Shown piece by piece: positions 24,294 to 30,991 of a stretch of DNA of 33,328 bases (within the stretch, counting starts at the first letter, position 1; each line of letters begins with the position of its first letter). The translations under genes were made by a program, and so were the position numbers. Origin of the DNA: Hyphomonadaceae bacterium (lineage in GTDB: Bacteria > Pseudomonadota > Alphaproteobacteria > Caulobacterales > Hyphomonadaceae); assembly GCA_027485145.1 (NCBI GenBank), contig JAIXRO010000051.1, positions 1 through 33,328 on the forward strand, in the 5' to 3' direction. The notes under the pieces were generated by a model. That model was not told the DNA's origin, searched no databases, and was given only the letters and a program-made list of their open reading frames with translations.

Positions 24294-24311
24294 TAAACCA
24301 ACCGGTGTTTA
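24294..24311. promoter_or_regulatory. Candidate operator in the OYE/GGDEF divergent region
   Basis: The 18-base stretch with outer arms TAAAC (24294-24298) and GTTTA (24307-24311) is an imperfect palindrome in an AT-rich patch of the 250-base divergent region. The span resembles operators of TetR-type repressors in size and symmetry. No regulator gene is adjacent, so this is weak. The rest of the 24157-24407 spacer shows no gene. Confidence 0.25.
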
Positions 24312-24407
24312 GAAATGAAACACATGTCCGGGTTTCTGTCCTTGGGGGCAGGCTCCGCTGTATGGCGGCGTGGGATTCGGAGCCGGAGAAGGTTGGGAAC
24401 AGTGTCC

Positions 24408-25484
24408 ATGCAAGCTTCCGTTTCGGCCGAGGAAGGCGTTCCAGCGCCGCTCACCTTCGATCCGCGTGACAAGCAGGATATCTACCGCGTCGCCGCGGAG
24501 ACGATGAGCCTCATCCACCGGCACGACGCCTTGCCGGACCCCGTCGCGTATGCCGTCTGGTTTGCTTACGCCGCCAATACGAATACCGCGCTGGTGGATG
24601 CTGTCTCGAAAAAGCTGTCGAAGGGCCACAACCTCAGCCAGTACGAGCTCAACGACATCTACGCCGAGTTTCTGGAAGACAATTCGACCTCCGCAAAGAG
24701 CCAGCAGCTCGGGCTCGAAATCGAAGGCAGCATGTCGGTCGTCTCCGGCCTGATCGTCGAAAGCCTCAAGAACAACGATTCCTTCCGCGCCACCCTTGAG
24801 GCCGTCGGGCAGCGCATCCCCAACGTCGCCTCCAGCCAGGAAATCGACGACATCGTCTCGCGGCTGGTGACGGAAAACCAGAAGATGTCTCAAACCATGC
24901 GGGAACTGGACAAGGGCCTCAGCGAGAGCCAGGCCCAGATCCAGAAGCTCAACTCGGAACTGGAAGAGCTTCAGAAGCTCAGCCTGCGTGATCCCCTCAC
25001 GGAAGTCGCCAACCGCCGGGCGTTTGATGCCTTCATGACCAAGCTGATCGAACAGGCAGAGTTCTCCAAACAGCCTTTCTGTCTCGCCATGGCCGACATC
25101 GACCATTTCAAGCGCGTCAACGACACGCTGGGCCACCAGGTCGGCGATGTCGTCCTCAAGGGCTTTTCCACGGTCCTTCGGCGCAACACCAAGGGTCAGG
25201 ACATGGTCGCCCGGTGCGGCGGCGAAGAGTTCGCCATCGTCCTTCCGGATACCGGCATCATCGCGGCGCACAATCTCATGGTGCGGATTGCCCAGAATGT
25301 GCGCGATACGCGCCTCGTCTCGAACGAGGACCATGACAAGATCGGCCGCGTCACCGCCTCGTTCGGCGTCTGCGAATTCAAGCCGGGTACGACCGCCAAC
25401 GACCTGTTCGAACGCGCCGACGCGCGCCTCTACAGCGCCAAGCGCGCTGGCCGTGACTGCGTCCGCTCGGACCTGACGCCCTGA
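24408..25484 (+). CDS. GGDEF domain diguanylate cyclase
   Basis: A soluble enzyme that makes the second messenger c-di-GMP from two GTP. The start at 24408 (MQASVSAEEG) gives 358 residues; an upstream in-frame ATG at 24315 is possible, but the added Arg-rich residues look non-coding. An N-terminal helical domain (about 20-140) resembles that of other alphaproteobacterial cyclases (MSLIHRHDALPDPVAYAVWFAY). A coiled coil (about 155-192, TENQKMSQTMRELDKG onward) then leads to the GGDEF domain with LRDPLTEVANRRAFD, the metal-binding MADIDHFKRVNDTLGHQVGD, and an active-site GGEEF at 271-275. The product-inhibition I-site is KGQD (262-265) rather than RxxD, so feedback control may be weakened. It has no membrane helices. 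It may control motility or attachment. Confidence 0.92.
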   Translation: MQASVSAEEGVPAPLTFDPRDKQDIYRVAAETMSLIHRHDALPDPVAYAVWFAYAANTNTALVDAVSKKLSKGHNLSQYELNDIYAEFLEDNSTSAKSQQLGLEIEGSMSVVSGLIVESLKNNDSFRATLEAVGQRIPNVASSQEIDDIVSRLVTENQKMSQTMRELDKGLSESQAQIQKLNSELEELQKLSLRDPLTEVANRRAFDAFMTKLIEQAEFSKQPFCLAMADIDHFKRVNDTLGHQVGDVVLKGFSTVLRRNTKGQDMVARCGGEEFAIVLPDTGIIAAHNLMVRIAQNVRDTRLVSNEDHDKIGRVTASFGVCEFKPGTTANDLFERADARLYSAKRAGRDCVRSDLTP

Positions 25485-25542
25485 TTTACCGCTGCGCCGC
25501 GCAGGTCTAGGGTGCGGCCAGCCGTATCCGGAAGTCAGGCCC

Positions 25543-25917
25543 ATGAACCACGCTGAAATCGCCCGGCAGCTCTTTGCCGCCCTTGCCGGTCAGGACGAGG
25601 CCGCCGTTCGCGCCTTGTGCTCGGCCGATCTCAAGGTGCGCCAGAATAACGGCCCGCCGATGAGCCTCGACATGCTGCTCAAGTTCAACCGCAAGGTCGG
25701 CGCCGCCGTCACCGGATTTCGTTACGAGGACGCCGTCCGCTCCGCCACCGAAACCGGCTTCGTCGAGGAACACGCCGTCCGCGGCACATTGCCGGACGGC
25801 ACGGCAATGGATCTCGCGGTCTGCGTCGTTGCCGATGTGCAAGACGGCAAGGTCACGTCCGTCCGCGAATATGTCGACTCGGCCGCTTCCGCCGGGCTGT
25901 CCGCAGCGCTGCGCTGA
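25543..25917 (+). CDS. NTF2/SnoaL-like protein
   Basis: A 124-residue protein of the NTF2-like (SnoaL) fold, a small cone-shaped domain used by isomerases, hydrolases, dehydratases and ligand-binding proteins. The pattern is characteristic: an N-terminal helix (EIARQLFAALAGQDEAAVRALCSADLKVR), a central helix (LDMLLKFNRKVGAAVTGF) and curved-sheet strands ending in DGKVTSVREYVDSAASAGL, where the REYxD-like motif is typical. It begins 58 bases after the cyclase gene on the same strand and is convergent with a GNAT gene. No active-site assignment is possible from sequence alone, so the substrate and role are unknown. Confidence 0.8.
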   Translation: MNHAEIARQLFAALAGQDEAAVRALCSADLKVRQNNGPPMSLDMLLKFNRKVGAAVTGFRYEDAVRSATETGFVEEHAVRGTLPDGTAMDLAVCVVADVQDGKVTSVREYVDSAASAGLSAALR

Positions 25918-25945
25918 GGGCAAGCCCGTACGGTCTTTGCGCCGG

Positions 25946-26437
25946 TCACGGCAGAAAGTATTCCATCATCAGCGCGTCATAGGTCACGCCGTCCAGCCGG
26001 CGATAATCCATGATGACGCCGATGTCCGTGAAGCCGGCCCGCCGGTAAAGCGCGATCGCCGCCGTGTTGCTCGTGAACACCGTCAGCTCCACCTTCGTCA
26101 GGCCGCAGCGCGGCGCGTGGGCGAGACAGGCGTCCAGCAAGCGCCGCCCGGTCCCGGCGCCGCGATGGCTGGAGAGGAGTCCCATGCCGAGCACGCCGCG
26201 ATGCACGCTCTCGGGCACGCCCACCGGCGTGATGTCGGCCCAGCCCACGAGGTCATCCTCGTCCATCGCCGCATACATTGGCCAGTCATTCTCGATCAGC
26301 CGGAGCGGAAAGACGCGCTCCGGATCGAAAGGCGGCAGCGTCACCAGCCCCAGATAAATCCGCTCAGCGGCGACCGCTTCCACGGCGGAGCGGTGCGCCG
26401 CAACCTGGTCCTTTCGCAGATAGACGATGTCGATCAT
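25946..26437 (-). CDS. GNAT family N-acetyltransferase
   Basis: A 163-residue GCN5-related acetyltransferase that transfers acetyl from acetyl-CoA. The acetyl-CoA-binding motif A is GVLGMGLLSSHRGAGTGRRLLDACL (about 83-107), with the pyrophosphate-contacting RGAGTG loop. Strand and helix motif B (VELTVFTSNTAAIALYRRAGFTDIG) contains the NxxAIALYxxxGF pattern that marks the family. The upstream region LVGWADITPV forms the preceding beta strand. The C-terminal YDALMMEYFL resembles small-molecule or protein-alanine acetyltransferases. The acceptor cannot be predicted. It lies just downstream of the parDE genes on the same strand, 39 bases after the toxin's region, and could be read through from them. 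Confidence 0.9.
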   Translation of the reverse strand: MIDIVYLRKDQVAAHRSAVEAVAAERIYLGLVTLPPFDPERVFPLRLIENDWPMYAAMDEDDLVGWADITPVGVPESVHRGVLGMGLLSSHRGAGTGRRLLDACLAHAPRCGLTKVELTVFTSNTAAIALYRRAGFTDIGVIMDYRRLDGVTYDALMMEYFLP

Positions 26438-26476
26438 CGCTCACCTCCATTTATACAACGCAGCCGGTGCGGGGGT

Positions 26477-26791
26477 TCAATCGCCGAAGGCTTCCCGAAG
26501 GCGATCCGATTGCATCATCGACACATGCAGGATGGCCGTGATACCGACCGCGCCATCGTCGTACTTCTGCCAATAGACGAAGTGCTGCTCATACCGCCAG
26601 ACATAACCGGACACACCAAATTCGGTCGGGATGGGTCTCCACACGATCTGCTTACGGACGATATCGTCGAAAAAACCGATAAGGCCGTCGATGTAGCGAT
26701 CCGCTTGCTTGGGTCCCCATTGGTCGCGCGTGTAATCGTAAATGTCCGCAATCGCTGCTTTCGCATGGGGCGAAAGCTCGTACTGGCTCAC
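26477..26791 (-). CDS. parE: ParE/RelE-family toxin
   Basis: A 104-residue toxin of the ParE/RelE superfamily. ParE members poison DNA gyrase, while RelE members cut mRNA; ParE is favoured by the partner antitoxin and sequence. The pattern fits: YELSPHAKAAIADIYDYTRDQWGPKQADRYI is the N-terminal helical hairpin, and the C-terminal sheet includes YVWRYEQHFVYWQKYDDGAVGITAILH. It overlaps the antitoxin gene by 4 bases (ATGA), giving the coupled antitoxin-first order normal for type II systems. It appears intact, with no frameshift. The pair lies between aroA and a GNAT gene in the accessory block. Activity is inferred from family and arrangement. Confidence 0.9.
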   Translation of the reverse strand: MSQYELSPHAKAAIADIYDYTRDQWGPKQADRYIDGLIGFFDDIVRKQIVWRPIPTEFGVSGYVWRYEQHFVYWQKYDDGAVGITAILHVSMMQSDRLREAFGD

Positions 26792-27069
26792 GACCGTTTC
26801 TGACGCGCAAACGCGCGGATCTCGTCAGCGGTCAGCGTGTGATAGTTTTCACGTGGCTCGGCAAACGCCGCCTGCAGCTCGGCCTTCACTCGCTGGAACG
26901 CCGCTTCTTCCTTCGCCGCCTTGTCCTTGCGGATCAGGTCGCGGACATATTCGCTGACGCTCTCATAATCGCCCTCGGACGCGGAACGCTCGACATGCTC
27001 GCGCAGCGCGCCGCTCACGCGGACATTGACGCTCATGGACGGGTTCTCAGGCGCGGGCGTTTTGCTCAT
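26788..27069 (-). CDS. parD: ParD-like ribbon-helix-helix antitoxin
   Basis: A 93-residue type II antitoxin. The N-terminal half is a ribbon-helix-helix DNA-binding domain (MSVNVRVSGALREHVERSASEGDYESVSEYVRDLIRKDKAAK, about residues 12-53), whose beta strand is SVNVRVSG and whose second helix is SVSEYVRDLIR. The C-terminal part, acidic and basic by turns (AELQAAFAEPRENYHTLTADEIRAFARQKR), should wrap and neutralise the toxin. The gene starts 37 bases after the aroA stop and overlaps parE. No Shine-Dalgarno is present. A good promoter ends six bases before the ATG, so the mRNA is probably leaderless. The protein is expected to repress its own promoter. Confidence 0.9.
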   Translation of the reverse strand: MSKTPAPENPSMSVNVRVSGALREHVERSASEGDYESVSEYVRDLIRKDKAAKEEAAFQRVKAELQAAFAEPRENYHTLTADEIRAFARQKRS

Positions 27070-27075
27070 GTGAAC

Positions 27076-27104
27076 AATATAAGAGATTTTGTGGCAGCCG
27101 CCAA
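27076..27104 (-). promoter_or_regulatory. Promoter of parDE, probably leaderless
   Basis: On the minus strand, -35 TTGGCG (27099-27104) and -10 TATATT (27076-27081) are separated by exactly 17 bases. The -10 ends six bases before the parD ATG (27069), placing the transcription start at or next to the A of the start codon. The -35 begins just past the aroA stop codon. No ribosome-binding site fits between. Confidence 0.62.
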
Positions 27105-27106
27105 GC

Positions 27107-28432
27107 CTACGCGCCTTCCGAAATCTCCGCCCCCAGCGCCGCCATATGGCTCAGGAATTCCGGATAGCTCGTGTCGATCATCGACACGTCGTCCACGCTC
27201 ACCGGCGCCTGCGCCGCGGTGCCCATCACCAGCGCGCTCATCGCGATGCGGTGGTCGTGGCGCGTCTCGACGAGGCCGCCGCCCGGCACCGGCCCCCCGC
27301 AGCCTTGCACAATAAAGCCGTCCTCGGTTTCTTCCACGCCGACGCCGTTGACGCGCAGCATCGCAACGATCGCCTTGATCCGGTCGCTCTCCTTCACGCG
27401 CAGCTCGTCTGCCCCCGTCACCCGCGTCTCGCCGCTCGCAAACGCCGCCAGCACGGCGAGGATCGGGAACTCGTCGATCATGTACGCCACCAGACGCTCG
27501 GGCACGGCAACGCCCTTCAGGTCCGCGTATCCTGCATGCAGATCGATCAGCCGCTCGCCCGCCGCTAGGCCCCGCTCCTCGGCGCCGAGATGGGCGCCCA
27601 TCAGGTTGGCCGCGTCATAGAAACCGGACCGCGTCGGATTCGACATCACGCCCTCGACCATCACATCCCCCTGCGGCGAGAGAATGCCCGCCGCAATCAG
27701 GAAGGCCGCCGAGGACGGGTCGCCCGGGATCGCGGCGTCCAGCGCGAACAGCGGCTGCTTGCCCTCGATCGAAATCTCGGTCGCCCCGCCCGGCGCCGTC
27801 TTGAAGCCGAGCTTCACCCCGAAGCCCTGCAGCATCCGCTCGGTATGGTCCCGCGTCGCCTTGGCCTCGACGACGGTGGTCGTGCCCACTGCATTCAGCC
27901 CGGCCAGCAGCACGGCGGACTTCACCTGCGCGCTCGCCTGCGGCGGGGCATAACGGATACCCTTCAGCTCGCGCGAGCCCGTCAGCGTGAAGGGCAGGCG
28001 CCCCTCCGGCCCGGCGGTATCCTTGAGGCCCATCTCCCGCAGGGGCTTGAGCACCCGGTTCATCGGCCGCGAACTCAGCGACGCATCGCCAATCAAGTGG
28101 GCCTCCAGGTCAAACCCCGCCATGACGCCCATCATCAGGCGCGATCCGGTGCCCGAATTACCGAAATCCAGCTCGCCTGCCGGCGAGGTCAGGCCCCGCG
28201 CGCCGACGCCCGTCACGTCCCAGGCGCCGGGCCCCGTATTGACGACTTCGGCCCCCAGCGCCGACATCGCCTTGCCGGTGCGGATCACGTCATCGCCCTC
28301 CAGCAGGCCGGTGAACCGGCTCGTGCCGCTTGCCAGGCCGCCGAAGATCAGCGCGCGGTGGCTGCAGGATTTGTCCCCCGGCGCGCGGACGGATCCGGCG
28401 ATGCGGCGAACGGGTCGGCTGGTCCAGACCAT
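27107..28432 (-). CDS. aroA: 3-phosphoshikimate 1-carboxyvinyltransferase (EPSP synthase)
   Basis: The sixth shikimate-pathway enzyme, joining phosphoenolpyruvate to shikimate 3-phosphate on the way to aromatic amino acids. The start at 28432 (MVWTSRPVRRIAGSVRAPGDKS) gives 441 residues, close to the family length; a longer frame from 28498 adds an unlikely tail. Conserved sites are GDKSCSHRAL (22-27 region, binding shikimate phosphate), FGNSGTGSRLMMGV, SSRPMNRVLKPL, QVKSAVLLAGL, the catalytic DEFPILAVLAAFASGETRV, and RVKESDRIKAI with DHRIAMSALVMG. The GNSGTGSR form places it nearer the class II-like alphaproteobacterial enzymes. It is divergent from the zinc-ribbon protein gene, and is followed by the accessory block rather than by cmk. 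Confidence 0.96.
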   Translation of the reverse strand: MVWTSRPVRRIAGSVRAPGDKSCSHRALIFGGLASGTSRFTGLLEGDDVIRTGKAMSALGAEVVNTGPGAWDVTGVGARGLTSPAGELDFGNSGTGSRLMMGVMAGFDLEAHLIGDASLSSRPMNRVLKPLREMGLKDTAGPEGRLPFTLTGSRELKGIRYAPPQASAQVKSAVLLAGLNAVGTTTVVEAKATRDHTERMLQGFGVKLGFKTAPGGATEISIEGKQPLFALDAAIPGDPSSAAFLIAAGILSPQGDVMVEGVMSNPTRSGFYDAANLMGAHLGAEERGLAAGERLIDLHAGYADLKGVAVPERLVAYMIDEFPILAVLAAFASGETRVTGADELRVKESDRIKAIVAMLRVNGVGVEETEDGFIVQGCGGPVPGGGLVETRHDHRIAMSALVMGTAAQAPVSVDDVSMIDTSYPEFLSHMAALGAEISEGA

Positions 28433-28556
28433 GGGGGAAGGCCCTGTTATGAATGGGTTGCTGTCGTCATTCGGGCTTTGACAGCGCCGGGCGTTCATGG
28501 CAAGCGCGCCAGCTTCCTACCGGTCTTTCCCCCCAAACCAAGAGGAGCGCGCCCAA

Positions 28557-29084
28557 GTGTCCAAGGACAAGCTCGGAACCAAGCAGGTCTGTCCGTCCTG
28601 CGAGTCGCGATTCTACGACCTTCACAAACGCCCCGCCGTCTGCCCGAAATGCGGCGCGGAGTTCGATCCCGAAGACGAAGTCATCCGCACGACCATCACG
28701 AAAGTGAAGGCCAAGGCCGCCCGCGCCGCCGTCAAGGCGGTCGCCGACGATGACGAAGACGCCGAGGAAGAGGACGACGCCGTCATCCGCGACGATGACG
28801 AAGACGACGCCGCCGAAGCCGAGGAAGAGGCTGAGGAAGACGAAGAAGAAACCAAGGAACTGGTCGGCGAAGACGATGACGTGATCATCGAAGGCGCAGA
28901 CGAGGAAGAAGAAGAGCCGGCCGCCGGCAAGGTTCCGCGCGGCGTCTCCGATGACAGCGCCGAGGCCGACGAAGACGGCCTCATCATTGCCGATGACGAT
29001 GACGAAGAATTCGAAATCGACGAAGACGACGACGCCGATGACGACCTCGAAATCGGCGGCGACGATGATGATGACGAGCGGTGA
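28557..29084 (+). CDS. FYDLN-type zinc-ribbon protein with long acidic tail (TIGR02300-like)
   Basis: A 175-residue protein of the alphaproteobacterial FYDLN-acid family, function unknown. The start is GTG 28557 (VSKDKLGTKQVCPSC), chosen for GAGGAG nine bases upstream and the conserved SKxxLGTK opening. The N-terminal zinc ribbon has two CxxC pairs (CPSC and CPKC) flanking the family signature RFYDLHKRPAVCPKCGAEF. From about residue 60 on, the protein is almost wholly acidic (runs of Asp and Glu, hardly any other charge), so it is probably disordered and very negatively charged. Family members sit beside aroA and tRNA-Ala, as here. It may bind a basic protein or nucleic-acid-associated factor; that is speculation. 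The tail's purine-rich coding strand is unlike neighbouring genes. Confidence 0.88.
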   Translation: MSKDKLGTKQVCPSCESRFYDLHKRPAVCPKCGAEFDPEDEVIRTTITKVKAKAARAAVKAVADDDEDAEEEDDAVIRDDDEDDAAEAEEEAEEDEEETKELVGEDDDVIIEGADEEEEEPAAGKVPRGVSDDSAEADEDGLIIADDDDEEFEIDEDDDADDDLEIGGDDDDDER

Positions 29085-29094
29085 GAAATAAGGC

Positions 29095-29123
29095 TTGAAA
29101 GCGCGGGGGGCACAGACTATCCC
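29095..29123 (+). promoter_or_regulatory. Promoter of tRNA-Ala
   Basis: -35 TTGAAA (29095-29100) and -10 TATCCC (29118-29123) are 17 bases apart. The element ends 16 bases before the mature tRNA 5' end at 29140, a normal distance for a short precursor leader. It lies directly after the acidic-protein stop codon. Confidence 0.5.
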
Positions 29124-29139
29124 TCCCGCTTCCCGGTCA

Positions 29140-29215
<76 letters not shown>

Positions 29216-29220
29216 GGACC

Positions 29221-29254
29221 GCCCGAACAGCGGATTGAAATCCGGTTTTCGGGC
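29221..29254 (+). terminator. Terminator hairpin after tRNA-Ala
   Basis: An inner stem, CGGATT (29231-29236) with AATCCG (29239-29244), is followed by GTTTT (29245-29249). A second, outer pairing of GCCCGAA (29221-29227) with TTCGGGC (29248-29254) encloses it and uses part of the T run, so two alternative or nested folds exist. It starts six bases past the tRNA CCA end. Confidence 0.72.
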
Positions 29255-29436
29255 AAACCCGTCAAAAATTGAGCATTTAGCCCCGCTTCACAGCCCTGTG
29301 AGGCGCCGCCGCTGTCTTGCCGCAGACCGGCGCTTGAACCGGACACATTCGAAGCCCACCTTCTTCTCCGTGGGAGGCAGCCAAAGGGTCTGCCCTCCCA
29401 GCGATCCCCCGACGGGGCGCGGAAAGGAGTGGACCT
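29255..29436 (+). promoter_or_regulatory. Structured leader region upstream of the DUF1150 gene
   Basis: No gene is seen in these 182 bases. Three hairpins can be read: TCACAG-CC-CTGTGA (29288-29301); a 10-bp stem with one bulged C between TGGGAGGCAG (29371-29380) and CTGCCCTCCCA (29390-29400); and CCCC-GAC-GGGG (29407-29417), ending eight bases before the AGGAG ribosome site. This could be a regulatory 5' leader; no known RNA family is recognised. Confidence 0.4.
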
Positions 29437-29676
29437 ATGACGGCCGGCCTGAAATCAAATCCCCTTGAGGGCAATTCCTTCGTCTATATCCGCCATCTGG
29501 ACGACGGAGAAATCCGCAGCCTTCTGCCACCGGATGCGCTCGACGAGGTCGCCGATCCGGATGACCTGTTCGTGGTTGCTTCGGCCGACGGCCAGCGCCT
29601 CGCTATCGTCGAAGGCCGGGCAGCTGCCTTTGCGGCCGCGCTCGCCCATGACCTGAATCCCCTCAGCGTTCACTAA
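29437..29676 (+). CDS. DUF1150 family protein
   Basis: A 79-residue protein matching the alphaproteobacterial DUF1150 family. The hallmarks are the early FVYIRHLDDGEIRSLLP, the central DDLFVVASADGQRLAIVEGRAAAFAAA, and the C-terminal HDLNPLSVH, where the SVH ending is typical. It has a strong AGGAG ribosome site seven bases before the ATG. The biochemical role is unknown. In many alphaproteobacteria the gene directly follows a small heat-shock protein (Hsp20) gene, but none is present here; instead a tRNA and a structured leader precede it. It is a cytoplasmic, acidic protein with no membrane helix or signal. Confidence 0.82.
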   Translation: MTAGLKSNPLEGNSFVYIRHLDDGEIRSLLPPDALDEVADPDDLFVVASADGQRLAIVEGRAAAFAAALAHDLNPLSVH

Positions 29677-29734
29677 ACCCTGTCTTGCTTTTCCCTGGAT
29701 TGACGTTGACACTTGAGGCAACGGATCCGGGGAA

Positions 29735-30988
29735 ATGTCCATGAAACTCACGCGCGCCGCCTTCGCTCTCCCATTGGCGATCATCCTCGCCGCCTGCGGC
29801 CAGGAGGCGGTCACCCCCGCGCCGGATGCGGCGGGCTTGCCCGCCCCGCTTTCGGCCGAAGGCGATTTCGGCGCCACGCTTCAAGCGGCGCTGATTTCCG
29901 CCAAGCCGGGCGACACGATCGTCATGCCGGAAGGCACCTTCTCCCTGATCGACCCGCTCTCGCTGGATGTGGACGGCGTCACCCTGCGCGGCGCGAGCCA
30001 GGGCGGCACGGTGCTCGACTTTGCCCAGCAGGCCGGCGCGGGGGAGGGGCTGCTCGTCACCTCCGATGATGTCATCCTGCAGGACTTCACCGTCCGCGAC
30101 ACCAAGGGCGACGGCATCAAGTCGAAGGGCGCCGATCGGATCACCTACAAATACCTCACCGTGGAATGGAGCGGCGAGCCGGAAGAAACCAACGGCGCCT
30201 ACGGCATCTATCCGGTCGAATCGACCGACGTGCTCGTCGAGCACGTGACGGTGCGCGGCGCGTCCGACGCCGGCATCTATGTCGGCCAGTCGAAGAACAT
30301 CATCGTGCGCAATTCGGTCGTCGAATACAATGTCGCCGGCATCGAGATCGAGAACTCGACCGGCGCTGACGTGTACGGAAATATCGCGCGCAACAATACC
30401 GGCGGCATCCTGGTGTTCGACCTGCCGGCCCTTCCGGTTTCGGGCGGCAATTCCACCCGGATCTATTCCAACCAGATCGTCGCCAACAATACCCGCAACT
30501 TCGCCCCCGCCGGCAACATCGTCGCCGGCGTACCCTCCGGCACCGGCGTCATCATCATGGCCAACCGCAACGTGCATGTGTTCGAGAACACGTTCGAGAA
30601 CAATCGCTCCGCACACGTCCTGATCACGGCCTATTCCGAGCCCTTCACCGATCCGGCCTATAACCCGCTGCCGCGTGATATCGTCGTGCGGGACAATAGC
30701 TATTCGGGCGGCGGGGACGATCCGCAGGGAACCCTCGCGCCGCTCGCGGCTGCGCTGGGCGGCAAGCTGCCCCCCATCGTCTGGGACGGTGTCGCCACCT
30801 GGGCCGGCGCGGCGGAGCCGCAGGCGGTGAACCTCACGATTGCCGAGGCGCCGGAGGTCGGTTTCCTGTCTCTCGGCGTGCCCGCCTATCCGCTGGATCC
30901 GGCCGCCATCGCGCCGTCGCCGGATCGTCCCACCGGCACCCCGCCGGCAGAGCCCGCCCCGATCGTGCTGGCCCACGTCAAGGGCTAG
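29735..30988 (+). CDS. Parallel beta-helix repeat lipoprotein (TIGR03805-like)
   Basis: A 417-residue secreted right-handed beta-helix protein. The signal ends in a lipobox IILAAC (Cys21 or 22 from the first Met). After a short Pro/Ala linker, the region AALISAKPGDTIVMPEGTF opens the helix, as in NosD, pectate-lyase and epimerase-type folds. Repeated coils follow, with asparagine- and valine-rich turns such as ENSTGADVYGNIARNNTGGILVFD, and NIIVRNSVVEYNVAGIEI. The C-terminal tail is Pro-rich. No lyase catalytic triad could be assigned. It is followed three bases later by a diheme cytochrome gene, a partnership seen in Hyphomonas and Shewanella (HNE_0200/SO2930 type). It could be a polysaccharide-binding or surface scaffold; function unknown. 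Confidence 0.88.
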   Translation: MSMKLTRAAFALPLAIILAACGQEAVTPAPDAAGLPAPLSAEGDFGATLQAALISAKPGDTIVMPEGTFSLIDPLSLDVDGVTLRGASQGGTVLDFAQQAGAGEGLLVTSDDVILQDFTVRDTKGDGIKSKGADRITYKYLTVEWSGEPEETNGAYGIYPVESTDVLVEHVTVRGASDAGIYVGQSKNIIVRNSVVEYNVAGIEIENSTGADVYGNIARNNTGGILVFDLPALPVSGGNSTRIYSNQIVANNTRNFAPAGNIVAGVPSGTGVIIMANRNVHVFENTFENNRSAHVLITAYSEPFTDPAYNPLPRDIVVRDNSYSGGGDDPQGTLAPLAAALGGKLPPIVWDGVATWAGAAEPQAVNLTIAEAPEVGFLSLGVPAYPLDPAAIAPSPDRPTGTPPAEPAPIVLAHVKG

Positions 30989-30991
30989 GCC

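Noticed and set aside
20622-27106. Integrated prophage or transposon between cmk and aroA
   Set aside because: No integrase, transposase, terminal repeats or tRNA-derived attachment site was seen; the block is described only as an accessory insertion.
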